DNA from: Desertibacillus haloalkaliphilus
GTDB taxonomy: Bacteria; Bacillota; Bacilli; Bacillales; KJ1-10-99
Direction of reading: 5' to 3'
Assembly (NCBI RefSeq): GCF_019039105.1
Contig: NZ_JAHPIV010000014.1
Location: forward strand, 78,873 to 142,872
Length of the DNA: 64,000 bases
Numbering within the stretch: position 1 is the stretch's first letter; each line of letters starts with the position of its first letter. The notes under the pieces are model-generated. The model had not been told where the DNA came from and made no database searches. It saw nothing but the letters and a program-made list of their open reading frames with translations. Position numbers and translations under genes: made by a program. Shown here one piece after another: positions 44,654-52,861 of this stretch.

Positions 44654-45223
44654 TTACAACTCTAAATGATTCATGTCACTCGATAATTCAGACATAAAGT
44701 CTTCTAGCGACAAACTATAGAGTTCTTCACCAAACTCATATAAGAATACGCTCTCTTCACAAGGTGTCAGCTCACCAATCACAGAAGGCCCCCAACTCGT
44801 TTGAATGGTAACACCTTTATACTTTAGAGCTAACGCTTTGATCTTTTTCTCTCGGCCACTCTCTTGTTTCCGTTGAATCAACTCTGTGAAAATTGGAATA
44901 GGATACAAATATTCTGCATTCCCTTCCTTAGCAAGAAACTTGGTTCTGTTTACTTTAATAAATTTAACAGTTTCACCGGTTGATACTTTTATAAGGTCAC
45001 CAGGTTTCAACGTTTTTAAGTACTCCCGTAATTCTTCAAGAGTACATCGATACCTTTCCACTCCAACCTTATAAAGCTTATTTTTGAGTTTTACAATCAT
45101 ATCTCCATTCTCTTTTAAACCTTTAAATTCGACTAAATGTTCACTCGTTAAAAGGATTTTTTCCCCACCTTTTAAACGTTGAGTCACTTTCATATTCTCA
45201 TCAATGGATCTTGTATTAAACAT
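44654..45223 (-). CDS. hypothetical protein, repeated SH3-like modules (189 aa)
   Basis: AGGAGG lies before the ATG. The sequence looks like three small barrel-like stretches (GGEKILLTSEHLVEFKGLKE; LKPGDLIKVSTGETVKFIKV; YKGVTIQTSWGPSVIGEL), each with a G-x-hydrophobic start. No family was recognised. It follows the XRE-type regulator in the operon. Confidence 0.6.
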   Translation of the reverse strand: MFNTRSIDENMKVTQRLKGGEKILLTSEHLVEFKGLKENGDMIVKLKNKLYKVGVERYRCTLEELREYLKTLKPGDLIKVSTGETVKFIKVNRTKFLAKEGNAEYLYPIPIFTELIQRKQESGREKKIKALALKYKGVTIQTSWGPSVIGELTPCEESVFLYEFGEELYSLSLEDFMSELSSDMNHLEL

Positions 45224-45270
45224 ACCAGCAACCTCCTAGATCAATTTCATTAATACCAATAAATCTACTT

Positions 45271-45630
45271 TTAATCCTCGATCTCCATTTCTATCATGAT
45301 CAATTCATAGACTTTCTCGCCAACTACGTTCCTTGTAACCCTTTTAAAATTCGATAAATATATATGTTCATCGATCATCGAATGTAGACATCCATCATCA
45401 CATTTGGGTATATCTGACATGCCTAATAAATAATCTGTAGAAACGCCAAAAATGTTAGATAACTTTACGGCGATATCAGCACTCAAATTCCTCTTACCTT
45501 TTTCCAAGTCATAATAATATTGAAGTGAAACACCTAACTTTTCAGCGATTAGAGTAGCCTTCAACCGATTGGACTTTCGTGATTCTCTGATTCGGTTATA
45601 CTTTGTGACCGTACCTCTTCTGTTAACCAA
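45271..45630 (-). CDS. XRE-family transcriptional regulator
   Basis: 119 residues. I use the TTG at 45630 because AAGGAGG is 6 nt upstream. The helix-turn-helix is clear: IRESRKSNRLKATLIAEKLG, VSLQYYYDLEKGKRNLSADI, and the end STDYLLG typical of the Cro/CI type. A C-terminal 45-residue part may be a dimerisation domain. It is a candidate regulator of the shared promoters in this block; no operator was proven. Confidence 0.82.
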   Translation of the reverse strand: MVNRRGTVTKYNRIRESRKSNRLKATLIAEKLGVSLQYYYDLEKGKRNLSADIAVKLSNIFGVSTDYLLGMSDIPKCDDGCLHSMIDEHIYLSNFKRVTRNVVGEKVYELIMIEMEIED

Positions 45631-45659
45631 AATAATCCTCCTTATAATCAATCAAACCG

Positions 45660-46070
45660 TTAATACGCTCGCTCAAACTTAGCAAATTCACCTTTAAACC
45701 GTTCAAAGTTATCAAAGTAAATGAAATTTCTCCCAAATGTATAAACTTCCTTTCTCTTAACGAGTAAAGGCAAGTCAAGTAAAGGCTGATCACCCCAACA
45801 AACGGTTAAATCTTCTATTGCTGTCTGATCATACTCCATCAGCAGTTCGTTAAGAGCAACCTCATCCATCATAGAAACCGTCACTTGATCACATTTATAA
45901 AACATTTTCGTCTCATCATGCCGCTTGAACACCTCATATTCTTGGTGTCGATTCGGATCATCAGATAACGAAATATTTAGTAATAAGAGTGACCCAACCT
46001 CAAAATACTGATATGGAATAAACGTACGATTTACTAAGTACTTTGCTAAACCTTTAATTGTCATATTCAT
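45660..46070 (-). CDS. hypothetical protein (136 aa)
   Basis: Begins MNMTIKGLAKYLVNRTFIPY with GAGAGGGG upstream. Mixed alpha/beta, with repeated aromatic-acid segments (NFIYFDNFERFKGEFAKFER at the end). No family was recognised. It lies 29 nt before the XRE gene in one operon with the second SSB upstream. Confidence 0.55.
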   Translation of the reverse strand: MNMTIKGLAKYLVNRTFIPYQYFEVGSLLLLNISLSDDPNRHQEYEVFKRHDETKMFYKCDQVTVSMMDEVALNELLMEYDQTAIEDLTVCWGDQPLLDLPLLVKRKEVYTFGRNFIYFDNFERFKGEFAKFERAY

Positions 46071-46194
46071 TAGAAAAACCCCTCTCTTTTAACTAAAAAA
46101 GAGAACCCCATGTGTTGCATGGTTGCACCACAATCAGCCCTCTTTTTAATCCTTAAAATCTCTTATTAAGCCTTTAAATCAACGTATCAACTTC

Positions 46195-46632
46195 TCAAAA
46201 AGGCAAATCAGCATCACCAATGTCAATCGGTCCACCACTATTAGCAAATGGATCGTGATTGCCGCTTGGACTCAGACCACCTTGATTATTATTACCATGC
46301 TGTCCGTTACTTCCTTTTGGTTCAAGGAATTGTACACTTTCAGCAACCACCTCGACAACAAACACTCGACGCCCTTCATTATTTTCATAAGAACGCGTCT
46401 GGATTCGACCGTCTACACCTGCTAAATTTCCTTTTTTAAGGAATTGAGCAGCATTTTCAGCTTGTTTACGCCATACTACAATTTGAATAAAATCAGCATC
46501 ACGTTCACCCTGCTGATTCGAAAATGGACGGTTTACAGCTAATACGAAATTAGCAACAGCAACCCCGTTTGGTGTGTATTTCAGCTCTGGGTCTTTCGTC
46601 AATCTACCTACTAAACAAACACGATTAATCAT
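46195..46632 (-). CDS. ssb: single-stranded DNA-binding protein (SsbA-like)
   Basis: 145 residues. The OB fold begins [20 protein letters not shown], then [20 protein letters not shown] and [21 protein letters not shown] Gly/Asn-rich linker is followed by an acidic C-terminal tip DIGDADLPF, the usual docking site for replication and repair proteins. This is therefore a full-length replicative-type SSB, in contrast to the tail-less one at 5135. Confidence 0.93.
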   Translation of the reverse strand: MINRVCLVGRLTKDPELKYTPNGVAVANFVLAVNRPFSNQQGERDADFIQIVVWRKQAENAAQFLKKGNLAGVDGRIQTRSYENNEGRRVFVVEVVAESVQFLEPKGSNGQHGNNNQGGLSPSGNHDPFANSGGPIDIGDADLPF

Positions 46633-46740
46633 TTAAAGCATCCTCTCTAATATAGTTAATAAAAATAACCACTACATAAGCTACATTAGCCTACATACTG
46701 GTTTCCTCTCAAAAACATAATCCTTACATACTCTCGTAGA

Positions 46741-47055
46741 TTACCTTAAGTCGAAAAAATCGAGAAACTGCTCTTTTACACGAGTCGCAAAAGGCTTTTT
46801 GTGATCCTCTGACGTCCCCATATAATAGATATCTTCATCTCGAAATTTCCAAATAATCGTTGATTCTTTTCCATACTCTTTTTTCATACAATCGATAAAT
46901 CGATCAACTTCCTTAATGGCTTTTGTTCGATCTTTCGTTTTACAATCAAAATAGACTGTTTCACCTTTTGACCCAATTGTAATTTCAGCAAATTTCCTTC
47001 TAGCAAATTTCCCCTCAATTAATAATGACTTTACCTCTTGTTTTAAAGCACTCAT
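46741..47055 (-). CDS. hypothetical protein behind a conserved leader (104 aa)
   Basis: Start at ATG 47055 (AAAGGGTG 8 nt upstream); the longer frame to 47133 runs back into the leader element and is not used. Begins MSALKQEVKSLLIEGKFARR. Basic alpha/beta protein ending EQFLDFFDLR. No family was recognised. It is directly controlled by copy 4 of the conserved leader element. Confidence 0.65.
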   Translation of the reverse strand: MSALKQEVKSLLIEGKFARRKFAEITIGSKGETVYFDCKTKDRTKAIKEVDRFIDCMKKEYGKESTIIWKFRDEDIYYMGTSEDHKKPFATRVKEQFLDFFDLR

Positions 47056-47092
47056 CACACATACACCCTTTCCAAAAAGATTTTTTGAACGC

Positions 47093-47227
47093 AAAAAAGG
47101 CCCCTTGGAAAGATTCTTTAAAGAAAAAGACATACTTGTAGTAGGTCTAAAAATTCTTTAAAAAAATCAGTCCAAGAGACCGCACTGCTCCAATAAAATG
47201 CTGCAAACTCGATAATGAGTCGCAAAA
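47093..47227 (-). promoter_or_regulatory. conserved leader RNA with intrinsic terminator (element copy 4)
   Basis: Minus strand: TTGC, hairpin ACTC-attatc-GAGT, TGCAGCAT, linker, arm GGTCTCTTGG, inner hairpin (AAAGAA...TTCTTT, AGAC/GTCT), closing arm CCAAGGGGCC, TTTTTT. The closing stem uses G-U pairs where the others use Watson-Crick pairs. Confidence 0.78.
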
Positions 47228-47259
47228 ATAAAGTAAATAAGTTAAGTAAATATAATTAA

Positions 47260-47289
47260 ATTATACCATAGTTTTCTTTTTGCTTTCAA
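47260..47289 (-). promoter_or_regulatory. sigma-A promoter, extended -10
   Basis: TTGAAA (47284-47289), 18-nt spacer, TGGTATAAT (TATAAT at 47260-47265). Confidence 0.75.
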
Positions 47290-47326
47290 TCAAAAAAAGG
47301 GGGTAATGAACACCCCCCATTCGTAT

Positions 47327-47470
47327 CTATTCCATTCCCTTATGAGTTGCAATATAGCTTAAAAATAACGCTTTTAGCTGTTTTTCGGATAATCGATCAA
47401 GAAGTGTGAAGATTTGATAATCACTGTCTGCACAATTTATCTTTCGAATGAGTTTAGACATATTGGGCAT
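47327..47470 (-). CDS. small hypothetical protein (47 aa)
   Basis: MPNMSKLIRKINCADSDYQI continuing to a helical end (LDRLSEKQLKALFLSYIATH). AAGGGGG lies 8 nt upstream. It overlaps the original 3' end of the upstream, now truncated gene by 17 nt, as expected for a coupled pair. No family was recognised. Confidence 0.6.
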   Translation of the reverse strand: MPNMSKLIRKINCADSDYQIFTLLDRLSEKQLKALFLSYIATHKGME

Positions 47471-47739
47471 CAATACAACCCCCTTGACCAAGTAAATCCT
47501 TTTTCACTCTCTCATAGGCTTCTCGTTGTTGTCGGTTCAATGGACTTGTTAGGTCACAGCTGTTACGCATTGTGTGCAATAACATTTCCTTAACTTGTTA
47601 GGTCACAGCTGTTACGCATTGTGTGCAATAACATTTCCTTAAACTCATCATCCTCATAACGATCAGCTAGTTGACACAACGTATTAATAACCTCACTATT
47701 AAAACACACGGCAATTTCCTCTGTATATAAAGCTCTCAT
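47454..47739 (-). pseudogene. small protein gene truncated by a 49-bp tandem duplication
   Basis: From ATG 47739 (GGAGG 8 nt upstream) the frame reads MRALYTEEIAVCFNSEVINT and stops at 47590 after 49 residues, exactly at the junction of a 49-bp tandem duplication. Removing one unit restores a frame through SPLNRQQREAYERVKKDLLG to a stop at 47454-47456, overlapping the next gene by 17 nt. The gene was therefore intact until recently, or the duplication is an assembly artefact. Confidence 0.75.
47544..47641. repeat. perfect 49-bp tandem duplication
   Basis: Units 47544-47592 and 47593-47641 are identical as read (ACTTGTTAGG...TTTCCTTA). Forty-nine is not a multiple of three, so the duplication shifts the frame of the gene it lies in. 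Confidence 0.9.
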
Positions 47740-47763
47740 TAGATCATCCTCCGTTTTTATCTA

Positions 47764-48086
47764 TTAAATCACTTTCGGAAGTTCGACGAACCGAATTTCA
47801 CCATGTTCATTTTGCTGATAGACATCTTTCGATCCTTTCTCAAACGATAACACTTTAACATCTTTCCATCGCCTTCTATTGAAGTCAAATAAAACCAAGA
47901 GTGTCGATAACGCTGTGAAAGCTTTGCTAGTCTCACCCAATCTTCATATGTAAACCCGTCTAACAACCACTCATAGGGACGTTTTTGAATATTGGTTGGT
48001 GTCACTAAACATTGATGGATGTAATCAATTTCTCCACGCTCTATTTCTTTTTCAGCTAACTCTCTTAAACAATCTGATAATCTCAT
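47764..48086 (-). pseudogene. hypothetical protein with probable frameshift near its end
   Basis: The start MRLSDCLRELAEKEIERGEI overlaps the upstream stop by 4 nt. The plain frame ends at 47769 with an unlikely basic tail. If one T is added in TATTTGAC (near 47890), the frame reads YFDFNRRRWKDVKVLSFEKG then KDVYQQNEHGEIRFVELPKV to a stop at 47764, which looks far more protein-like. I read this as a one-base deletion, but less surely than for ymaF or ltrA. Confidence 0.55.
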
Positions 48087-48358
48087 ATCGATTCAACCAC
48101 ACTTTCATAGCGTTTTCGTATAGCTACCCCAGCCAAATGTTCATCACTAGGGAGAACCGCTTCAACTCGTTCTGTTTTCAAAATGGTTGGAGGAATATAT
48201 TCGTTTTCCAGGATAGAAAGATACGATTCTTCCCCCTGCAACAGCTGAATAATCGTCACTTGACCAGCTGCAATACATTCACCGTCTTTGAAAACTGAAT
48301 CCTCTGAAACGGTATACTTTGAACGTTTCGTATAAAAATCAATATAATTGCCTCTCAT
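48083..48358 (-). CDS. hypothetical protein (91 aa)
   Basis: MRGNYIDFYTKRSKYTVSED followed by a strand-rich small domain (GECIAAGQVTIIQLLQGEES). Both ends overlap neighbouring genes by 4 nt (ATGA), showing a translationally coupled three-gene unit behind the leader element at 48994. No family was recognised. Confidence 0.6.
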   Translation of the reverse strand: MRGNYIDFYTKRSKYTVSEDSVFKDGECIAAGQVTIIQLLQGEESYLSILENEYIPPTILKTERVEAVLPSDEHLAGVAIRKRYESVVESI

Positions 48359-48897
48359 ATCGCCATATCCTCCTCTTCAACAAATGAAAAAAGATCATGA
48401 TGGTTCACTGGAGGGTGTATCTCATCCCGAACACTCATGATCTCATGTAAACTCTTATTTAAATTCAATGATTTTCGACGAACAGAGCGAACTTGCATGT
48501 TCACACATTCATCCAAAACAACAATCCCAACTGAACCTGAAGAATAAATGCCACGTGCATCGACTTGACGATACCCTTTAGCTATTAATTCTTTGTTCCA
48601 GTTCATCTGACTACAATCCTCTACGTCTAGGTCATATTCAATCGCTTGTACATGCGGTTGTAGGTGACCAAACGTTGTTTCAAAGAAATATGCCCCACTC
48701 TCTATCGACATATCAAAACAAATACGATAACCATAATTCCGAACTCGATGATCTTGATATTTAAATGGTTGAATTCGAAACACATGCCCATCTACATTTA
48801 ATTCCAATCCCTCTTTTTTTACTTGAAACCCTAATCCGCGAACACTCTCGGCAACCTCACTTGGAGATCGATCAATCATAACTGTTAATGTAAACAC
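48355..48897 (-). CDS. hypothetical protein with C-terminal clamp-like motif (180 aa)
   Basis: Start at GTG 48897: GAAAGGGAG lies 8 nt upstream and the sequence ATGTAGTG places a start-stop minigene (ATG-TAG) overlapping the GTG. ATG 48879 is an alternative. The domain begins FTLTVMIDRSPSEVAESVRG. The end NHHDLFSFVEEEDMAI carries HHDLF near the C-terminus, like the motif in other proteins of this block. First gene after copy 5 of the leader element. Confidence 0.6.
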   Translation of the reverse strand: MFTLTVMIDRSPSEVAESVRGLGFQVKKEGLELNVDGHVFRIQPFKYQDHRVRNYGYRICFDMSIESGAYFFETTFGHLQPHVQAIEYDLDVEDCSQMNWNKELIAKGYRQVDARGIYSSGSVGIVVLDECVNMQVRSVRRKSLNLNKSLHEIMSVRDEIHPPVNHHDLFSFVEEEDMAI

Positions 48898-48993
48898 TAC
48901 ATACACTCCCTTTCTAAAACGTTTAAACACACTCTCTCAATCAAAACCTTTTGATTCTTAGCCCTCTACAAACACTCACCTCCAAAAAGGTAT

Positions 48994-49135
48994 AAAAAAA
49001 ACCTTTTGAGTTAGATTCCAATCAATAGACAGACATACGTTTGGACAAACGTGTTGTAGGTTCTATTGACTAATCTAAACCCAAAAGGTTTTACTTCTCG
49101 AATAAATGCTGCGAACTCAGGAATGAGTTGCAAAA
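48994..49135 (-). promoter_or_regulatory. conserved leader RNA with intrinsic terminator (element copy 5)
   Basis: Minus strand: TTGC, hairpin AACTCA-ttcc-TGAGTT, CGCAGCAT, linker, arm ACCTTTTGGG, long inner hairpin (TCAATAGA.../...TCTATTGA), closing arm CTCAAAAGGT, U-run. The G-C to A-U exchange at the first hairpin pair, with pairing kept, is one of the covariations across the five copies. Confidence 0.8.
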
Positions 49136-49168
49136 TAAAAAAGAAAAAAGTTAATGTAATCTACCAAA

Positions 49169-49197
49169 AGTATACAAAAACTTTCCCCTTTTCACAA
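49169..49197 (-). promoter_or_regulatory. sigma-A promoter of the 48897 operon
   Basis: TTGTGA (49192-49197), 17-nt spacer, TATACT (49169-49174). The -35 box abuts the stop codon of the gene at 49198. Confidence 0.65.
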
Positions 49198-49566
49198 CTA
49201 TATTATATGATTTTGTTTATTTTTAAAAAGGTCTAATTCCTCTACCTCATCTATTTCAAATAAGTTTGTGTTATCTTTTATAAGACTATTAAATGTCGTT
49301 AAGTTTATTCTAGCAGTACATTGGATATGCTTTTTATTTTTAACTTCTTCCCATACATTTGGTGATAAATATGATGAAGAATATTCCTTTGTATTAGACA
49401 TTTTAATATCCATATTTCTATTAGAGCTTTCCTCATTTTTCGTAAGACGCTCTACCGTTAATGTTCTTACTTCTAATACCGTTTCCTCATCTAAGTATAC
49501 ATATGATTTATCATAGAAATAATTCATTTCCATTTTCATAAACAGTACTCTCTCCCTAATTTTCAT
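49198..49566 (-). CDS. hypothetical protein (123 aa)
   Basis: ATG 49566 with AAGGGGACG upstream (ATG 49572 is closer to it). Polar, strand-rich protein (YLDEETVLEVRTLTVERLTK). Near the C-terminus EELDLFKNKQ contains an ELDLF stretch. No family was recognised. It is the last leftward gene before the surface-protein region. Confidence 0.55.
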   Translation of the reverse strand: MKIRERVLFMKMEMNYFYDKSYVYLDEETVLEVRTLTVERLTKNEESSNRNMDIKMSNTKEYSSSYLSPNVWEEVKNKKHIQCTARINLTTFNSLIKDNTNLFEIDEVEELDLFKNKQNHII

Positions 49567-49809
49567 AGCCATCGTCCCCTTATATAAATAATCTGTTCGT
49601 AAAATCTAAATTATCTAAAATAAGGGTAACAAACACATATGATAAAATGATGATATATACACTTTAATTTAACATTTAGGACAAATTGGTCAGTTAGGTA
49701 TATGACATAATTAACATGATAAATATTTCAATAAACGACGATCTTACTCCTTACATTTAATAACAATGATATCATTTATTAATTTAAATTGACTAGACCT
49801 AATTTTATA

Positions 49810-49868
49810 GTAAACAACACAAAAAACAAGCCATTCTGCTACGACTTGTTTTTTTGTGTGTTGTTTAC
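49810..49868 (-). terminator. extended hairpin terminator of the 49876 gene
   Basis: GTAAACAACACAAAAAACAAG and its mirror form a long stem, with a U-rich descending arm, 8 nt after the stop codon. Confidence 0.75.
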
Positions 49869-49875
49869 ACGACTT

Positions 49876-52719
49876 CTAATATTTACGATGATAATCAAAC
49901 GCCTCATAAATACTACCAATGATTAGTATTTGATCATCATCAAATCTAACTTGTTCATTAATATGACCATCCTCTTGCACTTCTTCATAGGTAACTTCAA
50001 ATTGAAAATCAACAGTCGAACCTGTCTTGAAACGCCTCATAGGATCAGTCATCCACTCTTCATAAAATTCTCCCACAAATGTATTTGAACTCCCTACCCG
50101 TGTAAGAGGTATTGGATCTCGTTGATTATCACCTGTATCAGAAATATTATGGCCTATAGAAATAGTGTTACCATCTTTTCTTTCTCCTGTAAAACGAACA
50201 AGAACCTGCTCTATTCCTCCATCCTCATACACAGGATAATCATCGATCTCAGCTTTAAATATGAATTTTTCTCCAGAATAGAATTCATACTCTGGGCAAG
50301 GTCCATCGGCACATTCTCGTTCGGCATGTATTTCACTCCAACGTTCAGTATGATTTACATAGCCTAATATAGTTAGATCTATGATTTCTACTATTGAAGT
50401 TGAAACATCACTTTCCTGACCATCAGAAACATATTGTGTAATCTCATAAAAACCTACTTCATCAGCAATAAAGTTACGAACAAAATTTTGAGTTGACCCT
50501 GGTTGATAATAAATATAATCTCCATCTATTTCATCGATTGGATCATGATAACCTCTAGGTATCGAAACTACCTCTCCGGAAGGAGTTATTATTTCATAAT
50601 TAATTTCTAAGGTATCACCATTTGGATCATAAGCTAAAGAGGTTAAAGGTACACTTTCACCAACCACATGTGGACTTTTATGGATGAATCCTGCTGTAGG
50701 TGGTAAGTTGGGCAACTCAGTTACGATTTTTAACTTTTCCCTATGCGTATCAAACGCGCCTTGAAAATCTTCAACCATAAGTTCAATCTCGTATTCTCCA
50801 TTTTCCGATAGATCATCTAGTGTTGGCTGCGCCTGACCAGTCGATTCCCAATTCCCTCCAACTTCTCTATATCTCCAATTCTTTTCCATAATTCCTCGTT
50901 GTCCTTGAGAATATGCATCTAAATCATAGGAGTTATCAATAATCATTAATTCATAGCTGCCATCATCTTGTTCTATCAAATACGGTTCAAAGTCAGCTAC
51001 AGGAGGTCGATGTGCGTAGACAACTGCATTATCTGCGATATTTGACCATTTACGGTATTGATCAAATCCAGAAGCTGAGTCCATACCAGGAGCTGGATCA
51101 TCTTTTGCCTGATAGTTTAGTGTATATTTACCCACTTCATTAAAATAAGGTAACATACTGTCCATCCAAGTATCCCTTTGTTCATGAGGTCCTGTAGGAT
51201 TTTCATAGTAATTTTGGTCATGTTCAAAACGAAAACGTTCATCAAATTTAGGGTCACCTTCATTATCTTCATATTCTGTTGAAACAGAAAACTCTTCCTC
51301 AAGCAAAAGAGTAATTTCACCAAAATCTTGGCTTTTAATCATCTGATCGATTATCATATCAGCTAATTGATTTAGTGCCGTATCGATATTACTATTATCG
51401 ATAAAAGATCCATCATTATTAGTACTAGTAATAAACTCTTCAATTTGAGCTTCATTATTGGGAGTACCCAAACCAAAAAAAGTGACATTATTATAATCTA
51501 GTTCTTTTATTAAAGCGTTATAATTGTCATCACCAGGAGTAAAATCCTTTTTTTCATTATCGGCTATTACAACAGCATACCGACCATCTTTGTTCATATC
51601 CCAATCTACAGAATTGATAATTTTAGCAATTGAAGATGTATTAATTTGAAATTCAACCGTCTTTACTTGTTCATTCCCGACTTTATCTTTTGCTGTTACC
51701 TCCAATGTATGATCACCATCAACATCCACTTCTGTTCCCGAAGCAATAGTTTGTCCATTTAAAGTCGCCTTAGGGTATCCAGTTTCTAAACCAGATCCAC
51801 CAGTATCACTAGCTGAAAAAATAACAGTAGGATATTCTTCATAAACTTCCCCATCTGAAATACTTATATTAATGCTGGGAGGTGATTTATCAACGAAAAA
51901 GTTTCTTTCTCTAACATTAGAAATTCCTCCATGATGATCCTCAGCCCATACTTTTAATGTATGATTTCCTTCAGGAAAATTTGAATCAATTGTAATTGAT
52001 TCAGAGAATGATATTGATGAACCATTTGAAACATATGAGAAAAGACTCTGTTCCTGATGGTTGGAAACCCCGTCAATACTGTATTTCACGGTGACTTCGT
52101 CTCCATCATCTTCGTCACTAACGCTCCCCGTAATATCAAATTGATTATATCCATTAACTTCTGATAAGCCCGTATTATTTGCAGGTGTTGATACATCTAC
52201 AATAGGATTCCAATTTATTTGTTTAAACCTTATACCATTTACAAAAGTTTCCTCATCTAAATCAAATGTTCTGTTATAATATGAGACTTCCCACCGATCT
52301 ATATCTGTCCTAGTTACTGAATCTATTTTCGCAACAACAAAACGGTTCCCGATACGAGTAAAATAGTTTTCTCCAATTTTTAGATCTTCCGTACATACAG
52401 GGTCAACATATTGAAAATGAGTGTCTGCACTATCTACGAATTTGATACCTTTATAGAATCTACATCTAGTATTAGGGAACCCCCACCGCCAAGTATTTTC
52501 CATTGTTGCATTTCCTGACACCTTATATCCAAGATCATAATCCTCTTCAAATGTCCAGTAAATAGAATCTTTTATAACTTCTGTTATGTTAATATCCTCT
52601 CCCTCAAAATAAATAGTTTCTGCCTGCGCAAAATGGCCGTTATCCATTGGAATCAAGATACTTACTAGAATGATAAGTATTAACATGGTTTTTTTTACTT
52701 TTTTGTTTTTATGTACCAT
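49876..52719 (-). CDS. large secreted multidomain (Ig/PKD-like) protein
   Basis: 947 residues. Signal peptide 1-32 (MLILIILVSILIPMDNG, ending AQA). A unique N-terminal module spans about 33-165 (EGEDINITEVIKDSIYWTFE...). Ig-like repeats follow (STPANNTGLSEVNGY; SPPSINISISDGEVYEEYPT), then a vWA-like stretch (RYAVVIADNEKKDF ... NVTFFGLGTPNNEAQ), PKD-like repeats (RPPVADFEPYLIEQ; LPPTAGFIHKSPHVVGESVP) and a C-terminal domain ending SIYEAFDYHRKY. The C-terminal half is paralogous to the protein at 58171-61320. No LPXTG or lipobox. Likely an extracellular adhesin or surface protein. Confidence 0.8.
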   Translation of the reverse strand: MVHKNKKVKKTMLILIILVSILIPMDNGHFAQAETIYFEGEDINITEVIKDSIYWTFEEDYDLGYKVSGNATMENTWRWGFPNTRCRFYKGIKFVDSADTHFQYVDPVCTEDLKIGENYFTRIGNRFVVAKIDSVTRTDIDRWEVSYYNRTFDLDEETFVNGIRFKQINWNPIVDVSTPANNTGLSEVNGYNQFDITGSVSDEDDGDEVTVKYSIDGVSNHQEQSLFSYVSNGSSISFSESITIDSNFPEGNHTLKVWAEDHHGGISNVRERNFFVDKSPPSINISISDGEVYEEYPTVIFSASDTGGSGLETGYPKATLNGQTIASGTEVDVDGDHTLEVTAKDKVGNEQVKTVEFQINTSSIAKIINSVDWDMNKDGRYAVVIADNEKKDFTPGDDNYNALIKELDYNNVTFFGLGTPNNEAQIEEFITSTNNDGSFIDNSNIDTALNQLADMIIDQMIKSQDFGEITLLLEEEFSVSTEYEDNEGDPKFDERFRFEHDQNYYENPTGPHEQRDTWMDSMLPYFNEVGKYTLNYQAKDDPAPGMDSASGFDQYRKWSNIADNAVVYAHRPPVADFEPYLIEQDDGSYELMIIDNSYDLDAYSQGQRGIMEKNWRYREVGGNWESTGQAQPTLDDLSENGEYEIELMVEDFQGAFDTHREKLKIVTELPNLPPTAGFIHKSPHVVGESVPLTSLAYDPNGDTLEINYEIITPSGEVVSIPRGYHDPIDEIDGDYIYYQPGSTQNFVRNFIADEVGFYEITQYVSDGQESDVSTSIVEIIDLTILGYVNHTERWSEIHAERECADGPCPEYEFYSGEKFIFKAEIDDYPVYEDGGIEQVLVRFTGERKDGNTISIGHNISDTGDNQRDPIPLTRVGSSNTFVGEFYEEWMTDPMRRFKTGSTVDFQFEVTYEEVQEDGHINEQVRFDDDQILIIGSIYEAFDYHRKY

Positions 52720-52861
52720 ATCTCCACCTTCTTATAGGTTATTTCTATCATAATAGGTTTATATTGTATGTAATCTCAACTCATCAGGGTCGAGTTATGT
52801 TCCTTTTAATAGGGAATATGTGGTTACTCACTTGTAATTATTCTTAAATGCTATTTAGGTA

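Noticed and set aside
24928..49135. CRISPR array as an explanation for the five dispersed repeats
   Set aside because: The copies are kilobases apart, each sits before a gene with its own promoter, and similarity is structural rather than a short identical repeat with spacers.
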